A program made the translations under genes and the position numbers. 64,000 nucleotides of DNA from Heterobilharzia americana (lineage: Eukaryota > Platyhelminthes > Trematoda > Strigeidida > Schistosomatidae). Shown piece by piece: positions 58,110 through 64,000 of the stretch (position 1 is the stretch's first letter; the number at the start of each line of letters is the position of its first letter). The notes below the pieces were generated by a model. That model was not told the origin of the DNA. It did not search any database and was given only the letters and a program-made list of their open reading frames with translations. The stretch spans positions 111,904,701 to 111,968,700 of the forward strand of contig OX104134.1 in assembly GCA_944470555.2 (NCBI GenBank), read 5' to 3'.

Positions 58110-59800
58110 AAAAAAAGAGGAGGAGTTTAGAATCTTGGTAAACTGTTTTACTCCTTAAGGAGTTTGGAAGGCTATTTTTCATTAGTCCCCCCCACCTATA
58201 AGTGAGTTTTTCTATCAAACGCTGGTTACTGATAAACTTCCGGCTTATTCGAGTAGATAAGCTTCTTCAAATTACACGTTTTGATATCTACAAAATGCTA
58301 AATTTGAATGGTGGAGATCAGTTGAAATTCTTAACTTCTGTTGTTTAAAAAGTTCATATTTCCCTAACATCTTTTTACCTGTTGAACAGATAAAGTGTAA
58401 TAGACTATCCTTTTCTTTAATTATCTCATGGAAACAATTGTTTACCTTAAGAAACTAGTTACGAACCGAATTCGTCCAGAATAAATTTGGTTGATACGAT
58501 AGCTGATCCATAAGTATCCAGTGTAACACAATCATAAATATAAAGTGAAGGTTTGGCTACTTGACTAAGGCTTTCGATTTCTAAGCGCAATGTACCATGG
58601 GTTGAAATCCCATTCCACCCACTCCGTCCTGATTACTCCGTCGGTGTCATGTTAATACAGTTGTTTCTTATTGACAACTGCACTTCACATTTGTGTACAC
58701 TAGACGATGAATTACGCCTTATGTGAGGGACGGGAGAAAGAGGGCTGGTAGTACTTACTGCATTTTTGCCGAAGCTGAACCAAGTGAACACCGACTAAAA
58801 TAGCCGTAAGCCATTTTGCTAACCCATTTTTTTACTGAAGGGAATCATGTTGATGGACTTCGTGTTTCGCACTTCATATTTTGGAATCCTGGCTAACCAT
58901 TTTGTAATTAGAATTCATTAACAGTTGGATATGCTACAATGGTAAATTATAACTGAAAATATAACTCTGACTCTCATGTGATTGTGGGGTTCTATACTCC
59001 TCACTGTTTGAATGTGATTACACTTGTGTGTCTTTTTTCCATGCGTATGAGTTGCCAGCTGAAGTGGTCCTGAGATGAGGTGTTTGCAAACCCTTTACTG
59101 TCAGTTCCCTTCAGTAGACTTATAGGTAATGAGTTTAAACATCTGAATGACACGTTCACAACATACAAATTACAAATATAGGAAAATCTATTTATTCAGC
59201 AAAATCAAGAAACTATTACCGTTACTAAACGATTACTCTTCAACTAAACAGTGTGAAACAACAGTTAAGTAGTCAGAGAATAGCTTTCAAAATCGTTATA
59301 GAATATTTCGAAGCTTCGCTAGTCAAAACCCTGACATCGTAGGTTATAGAAATGCTGCGCTTTTAAAGCGTGTGAACTGAACCCCTAGTAAGATTATTCA
59401 TACAGCGACACCACCCAGCGTGGTAAGTCTGAGCTTTTGATTGAAGGTTCCAGGTAACAAATAATACAGCAGTTAATACTATATGATGCATTTTGCTCGT
59501 TGGAAGCAAATAGTGGAGAACAGATATCAGTTTCTGTCTGATTTAGGACTTGTTACTAGGATGAACCTGCATCCCAGTGTGTGACAATCTTTCTACTCGG
59601 AGCAAAAGGGGCCGATTGATTCGGTTCGTAATAATAACAGTTAGTGGGATATTGCATTTACCGTTAAATAGTTTTAAATGATGATGCACTATTTTACATG
59701 GGAATGGATAAATGTATGTTTATGATGAATAAGAAGACAGTCAATGCTGCATTCTCTACTTTAAAAGAAGCTTGTTTAAAAAGCAAACAGTATTTAGCTT
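58110..59800. other. intron part without recognisable elements
   Basis: AT-rich, no long frame. Confidence 0.4.
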
Positions 59801-59807
59801 GACTTAC

Positions 59808-60033
59808 GTTACCTGAGCAATCCAGCTTCTGTTTCTGCAATGACTTGCAACTCAGTTCTGCGTCTAAATGATGAGAACACGACGCCGTAACTAGAATATT
59901 CAAGAGTATGGCTGATTCGACCAAAAGCACCTCCCGCCAATTCCAAATGCTTAAAAACCAGGCTAGAAGATAATTTGATGCAAACGCGCCAACACCTGAA
60001 CCACACATAGTAATACCCACAGTTATCCCAAAG
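59808..60033 (-). CDS. monocarboxylate-transporter-like protein, exon with TM4-TM6 region
   Basis: Minus strand. The acceptor TTTTTTTACATTCAG before 60033 has a strong polypyrimidine stretch. The exon reads FGITVGITMCGSGVGAFASN, YLLAWFLSIWNWREVLLVES and AILLNILVTASCSHHLDAEL, then a polar tail KSLQKQKLDCSGN. In SLC16 proteins the block 'A.G.A.SGSGVG.....L...L...GWR...L..G...LN' spans TM4 to TM6; the NWRE site corresponds to the conserved WR. Two donors overlap: TCAG|GTAACG (59813) and AAC|GTAAGT (59808). The second is the better consensus and gives phase 0, matching the next exon at 45156. Exons for TM1-TM3 and the start codon must lie beyond 64000 or be unrecognised. Confidence 0.85.
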
Positions 60034-60439
60034 CTGAATGTAAAAAAATAACAGCAAAAATTCATATAAATATTCTTATGGGCACCACATAGCTGAAAAA
60101 AGAAGTGCTCTTCGACCTCAAAAACCCACATAAAATCACAATGAGAATCTTAGAAAGTTAACAAGCTAACAAATTTGAAATCAACAGAAGAGCGTAATCA
60201 CTTCCTAGTAAACTTTCACTTTGATAGAAGCATCCCAGAGAACTCCGTAAGTTCATTAACAGAAAGACAATGTTACTGAAATGTAAACCATCTTGTAACG
60301 AGCTTAAAAACTGTCAAGTGGATTGCTGAATCTCAGTTATTATCTAAAATTCCAAATATATGTATATAGATTAGTAATTATATTTAAGTGATATCTTCAC
60401 CATGTTATACATTTCCTCACTTATGTCTAAACTAGAAAA
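60034..60439. other. intron of the transporter gene, no elements named
   Basis: AT-rich sequence upstream (in gene sense) of the TM4-TM6 exon. Confidence 0.4.
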
Positions 60440-60890
60440 CTGTGCATAGGCGGTAAATCCTTTCCTGAAAGGTGACGCAGACCTTTTAGAAAGAGTTCAG
60501 AGGGCAGCCACTCGTATGATCCCTGAGGTGGCTGGCATGACTCAAGAAGATTGACTTAGCAAGCTAAATCTCTTTTCTTTATCCTGTCGTAGACAGAGAG
60601 GAGATCTAATAGTGCTAAACAAGATCCTAAGAAATGACTTCGGACCTGATCTATCTTCTCTTTTCCTTCCCACTAGGTCGGGACACCTCAGAGGACATAA
60701 TAGGAGGCTACAAAAGCAAAGAACGAACATAGTCTCCGTAGAGTACTGGTTCTCGCGTCACCTACTGGGATTGACTGCCAGAAGAGGTGATGTCCGCGCC
60801 ATCGGTTCACTCGTTCAAAAGAGGACTGGACAAGCACAGATCTACTGTGAAAGGACTAATATAAGCTCATAGCCTTCTATCTTCAAACGA
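60440..60890 (+). pseudogene. CR1-like reverse transcriptase C-terminal fragment
   Basis: The plus strand reads FLKGDADLLERVQRAATRMI and PEVAGMTQED, then LSKLNLFSLSCRRQRGDLIV. The clean frame 60612-60872 follows with LNKILRNDFGPDLSSLFLPT, RSGHLRGHNRRLQKQRTNIV and VEYWFSRHLLGL. It belongs to the same family as 20560-21238 (for example ADLLERVQRAATRMIP in both). Only the C-terminal end is present, so this is a 5'-truncated insertion, antisense to the transporter gene. One stop lies at about 60553. Confidence 0.8.
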
Positions 60891-62566
60891 CAAATCTGAA
60901 TTCTCTACTGCTACAATCTCTGAAACCATGGGGATGAAAACCAGCAGATATGATAGGATTTAGTTATGGAGGATAATGTAACATTAAGAATCAAAACTCT
61001 AAAACAAAGAATCGGAAATTGGTTGTCACAACCACAGTGATTTGATAACGAGACAACAGTAAGTATAACAATGTGTTTGTTGAAAAACGGTCCGAACAGA
61101 AAGTTAGAAATACTACCCTTCTGTAAACTATCATGAACTGAGCCATCTTAACAACCATCTCTAACAGAATCGTTGGAGTTACTTAGACTACATTATTTGT
61201 TACATAAAAAACCGATAAAGCTGGGATAATTTAATGAAGCAGCCTATATTTTTGCAGTCTCTTTGCATCTCCTATTTAGACCTGTAAACGATAAAAATAC
61301 TGTTCAACTATAGCATTCAATCTAATAGTACAAAACTGAAAAAAGTATATGCCATCGAGATTAAACTTTGAATGCAGCTGATCCTGTTAATTAAAATAAG
61401 AAGTGTTTCATGTCACACATTCTATTTAGGTAGATGTGACTTTAAAATCTACGCAATTAAACCAAATATTAAGATATGTAGACAATGTAGAAAATATTCA
61501 ATTTTCCGAAAAGTAGATGATAACAATGGAAAGTGAATATACAATGAAGGAATGCGAAAATGTGATTGATTTATTCACTAGAGAACATGTAATCTTATAA
61601 TTGTGAATTGTTGATGAACAATAATAATAAACAATTAGCAAGCAGAAAACTAAATCAGTGTTAGAATGAATGATTTTTAGAAGGCTTATTGAATGGGAAT
61701 CTATGAGTGAAGGTAAGTGAATAGACAGAAAAAAAACTCTACAGTAATGTTCAATGTGTCGCGTTGCCATGCTTCAGGAAAGAAAAACTAACTAGGCAGA
61801 AGTAGAAACAGAACAAAAACGAACATGGTGGCAGAAATGCGAAGAGAATGAACAAGTGAATGAAGATTCCTGAGTTCCTCATACTTTAAAAAATAAGCAG
61901 TGAATATATTTACAGCACTGCGATAATTTCAAAGCTTTTTCATCAAGAGTCTCGAATCATTATTTTTTCATATCTCCAAAATCAAAATGTTAATGATTGC
62001 TTACGACTAATAAACGCCAAGCTATCCAAATCATTTACTGGTGATGAAGTGAACTGAACTAGCTAAAAAATATGCCTGAAGTGGTCAATCACAACATTCC
62101 TCTTAAACACTAACCTGTGTAACCTAACCTACTTCAGTGTAATACAATTACTTAACATTATGCATAATTGATTAAAGCCTATCCTTTTTTTACTACTGAG
62201 ATCAATAAACTGCAAACGTCTGTTGAAATGTTGGGTATTTGAAGATGGTAATCGCATTTATGTACCGCCCCCTATTATGTCAATATTTATTTTTACAGCT
62301 TTTATTATCAGACTGTGGCTTTTTCAGTCATGAACCATAAAAGTTATGTACTAGCCGAACACATTTTTCGGTTGTGTTTTATTGACTTAATGGTGATCAG
62401 TGACCTATTCTTTCATCACTTATATATACTGTTTGAAATTGAATGTTATCATCAGTGACTGCAAACAACAGTTACTTTGCTAATGTTAGTTTTTCACTTG
62501 TTCCTTATTGTTGCCATATATTGTTGTCAACTAACTTATTAATGTTAGAAACAATTAGTCCCTTTA
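60891..62566. other. no gene recognised
   Basis: AT-rich; no exon of the transporter N-terminus (no PDGGWGW-like code) was seen on the minus strand. Confidence 0.4.
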
Positions 62567-63141
62567 ATAAATTTCGATAACGCTATTAAAAGACGAAGAT
62601 TATCTGAAAAATGTGATGTATTTGCGCAGTACATTTCGAACAATCTGGTCACACATTTACTTGTCAAGTTAATTTATATATATGTTTACCAATTTACATG
62701 TATTGTGTGGGCATACATACATACGAGGGAGTAATCGTTCAATGACAGACATCCATCGTCATCCATAGCAAAACATATCATTGAAATGAATCACAAGGTT
62801 AATACGAAAACAGCCTTCAAGATATTATATAGGAATAATCAGGGGCGCATACTGAAGTTTGCCGAAGCGTTAGCCATTCGTAAACTTAAGTCCCCGCTGT
62901 GGGTACAAAAACGATTTGTTGTTTTACTTAATTTACCTTGGTAATCTTTATTTGATTATATTACCAAGATTAGTGTCACAACCTTTTCATATTTATTATA
63001 TTTGGCCTTTAATTTTTTTCATTTTCATATATAAATTGACTTGACAAGTAAATGTGTGATCAGATTGTTCGAAATGTATTGCGCAAATACATCACATTTT
63101 TCAGATAATCTTCGTCTTCTAATAGCGTTACCGAAATTTAT
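62567..63141. mobile_element. 575-bp element with long terminal inverted repeats (MITE-like)
   Basis: The left arm ATAAATTTCGATAACGCTAT, AAAGACGAAGATTATCTG, AAAAATGTGATGTATTTGCG, continuing to ACTTGTCAAGTTAATTTATA, is repeated in reverse complement at about 63026-63141 with few mismatches over some 115 bases. The centre (333 bases) has no open frame of note. Long inverted ends with a short non-coding centre fit a non-autonomous DNA transposon. A shrunken relative lies at 5474-5632. Confidence 0.75.
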
Positions 63142-64000
63142 CAATGTTAACAGGTTTATTTTACTTATGATCTATTTGAGTGTGAATTTTAAAAGTTCTT
63201 AAGTATGTTGATGCACAGTTGTATGCAGATAGATTTAAATATCTCGCTGTAAACAACTTTAATACGGTTTCCTACTTGATATGGATACTGAAGACGGAAA
63301 TTCTTTGAATCACAACTTCCTTATTATTAAATTATGCGGAGAAAATTCAGACGCAAAAGTAATACGGATTGGCCACCATTGAGTAACCAATATGGTCGTT
63401 CAGCATTGGCTGATGGGTTTCCATCTAGTTTCAAATGCGGTCTCGAAGCTAAATGACACAGCACTGTAACTGACTGTATTTCCATATTAGATGTTATGAT
63501 TTGATAGATGGGGAGCCCAAAACCTAGATGACATGTTCATCGACATTCATCAGTAAGGCATGTTTGTCAATATAAAGAAACTGGTGTTCCTTTGGTGACA
63601 GCCTGATTTAATCTAGATGCGACTAATCTTTGAACTTAATTTCTGTATTTTGTATTCTGAAAACCACTTGATTTTGATGCATCATAAAAATCCATTTTCA
63701 TCAAAACATTACTGCAGAAGAACAAACCAGATTATCTGTATTACACTGTCTAGTCTTAAGTGTGGTGCGTAATCGGAAGCATTGTAATTATAAAGCATAA
63801 AATTCAAAAAAGTTTATTCTTCCTTTTCACTTTGATTTATGTACACAGACACAAAAAAAGTTGAATACTCTATCAAAATTGTTAGAGAGAGAAGCTTTGA
63901 CAACCAACTAGTACAGAGTACTCAGTAAAAATTCAATACGCCTAATGAGAAGACTTAAGTTTAAGAAACTCGAGAAAAATCCCTGAGTATGTTAGGATTT
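63142..64000. other. no gene recognised
   Basis: AT-rich, no domain-bearing frame. Confidence 0.4.

Larger units (their letters stand above)
45157..59807 (-). other. 14.65-kb intron of the transporter gene, rich in mobile DNA
   Basis: Bounded by donor GTAAGTCAAG (59807) and acceptor TACTAG (45157). It contains opposed Penelope-like tails, two TA microsatellites, an SR2-like RTE copy on the minus strand, two diverged Sm-alpha hammerhead units and an ATT microsatellite. No additional exon was recognised, but one could be hidden. Confidence 0.6.

Noticed and set aside
57855..58218. Open frames with poly-Ile or poly-Tyr
   Set aside because: Translations of the three-base AT microsatellite.
60034..60131. 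Extension of the TM4-TM6 frame beyond the acceptor
   Set aside because: The sequence before 60033 is a typical polypyrimidine tract and AG acceptor, so the extra frame is intron.
1..64000. CRISPR arrays, tRNA genes, bacterial operons
   Set aside because: No regularly spaced short repeats, no cloverleaf with A and B boxes, and no ribosome-binding-site-led gene strings were seen.

Overview
The window looks like nuclear DNA of a blood fluke (Schistosoma or a close relative). The reasons are its repeat content: a CsRn1/Boudicca-type Ty3-gypsy element with a tRNA-Trp primer site, CR1-like and RTE/SR2-like non-LTR elements, Penelope-like tails, hammerhead-ribozyme repeats of the Sm-alpha type, and AT-rich introns with (TA)n and (ATT)n runs. 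No bacterial feature, CRISPR array or convincing tRNA was seen.

Region 1 (1 to about 22.6 kb) is a transposon graveyard. It holds many broken CR1-like reverse transcriptase or endonuclease pieces, an RTE endonuclease piece, repeated CR1 3' tails, a gag/LTR scrap and a 5.8S rRNA fragment. It also holds a 2,315-bp inverted repeat (3150-5464 and 13603-15917, no indels, identical where compared). Beside the right arm lies a hairpin (13106-13273) built from two oppositely oriented hammerhead-like sequences.

Region 2 (23.07-28.29 kb) is one almost complete LTR retrotransposon on the minus strand. LTRs, primer site, gag, protease, reverse transcriptase, RNase H, integrase and polypurine tract are all visible, but several stops and one frameshift break it. 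A further LTR copy lies at 28.96-29.30 kb.

Region 3 (29.3-36 kb) carries a Penelope-like 3' tail and two degraded gypsy-like elements in opposite orientations (31.3-33.1 kb minus, 33.8-35.3 kb plus).

Region 4 (39.76-60.03 kb, minus strand) is the only cellular gene recognised: the C-terminal two thirds of a monocarboxylate-transporter-like (SLC16, major facilitator) membrane protein in at least four exons. A 14.65-kb intron carries Penelope tails, microsatellites, an SR2-like RTE copy and two diverged Sm-alpha units. The N-terminal exons are not in the window. One exon junction does not agree in phase, so a small exon is probably missing from this model.

Region 5 (60.04-64 kb), upstream of the visible exons, has a CR1-like 3' fragment and a roughly 575-bp element with long terminal inverted repeats. 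A shrunken relative of that element sits at 5.47-5.63 kb.
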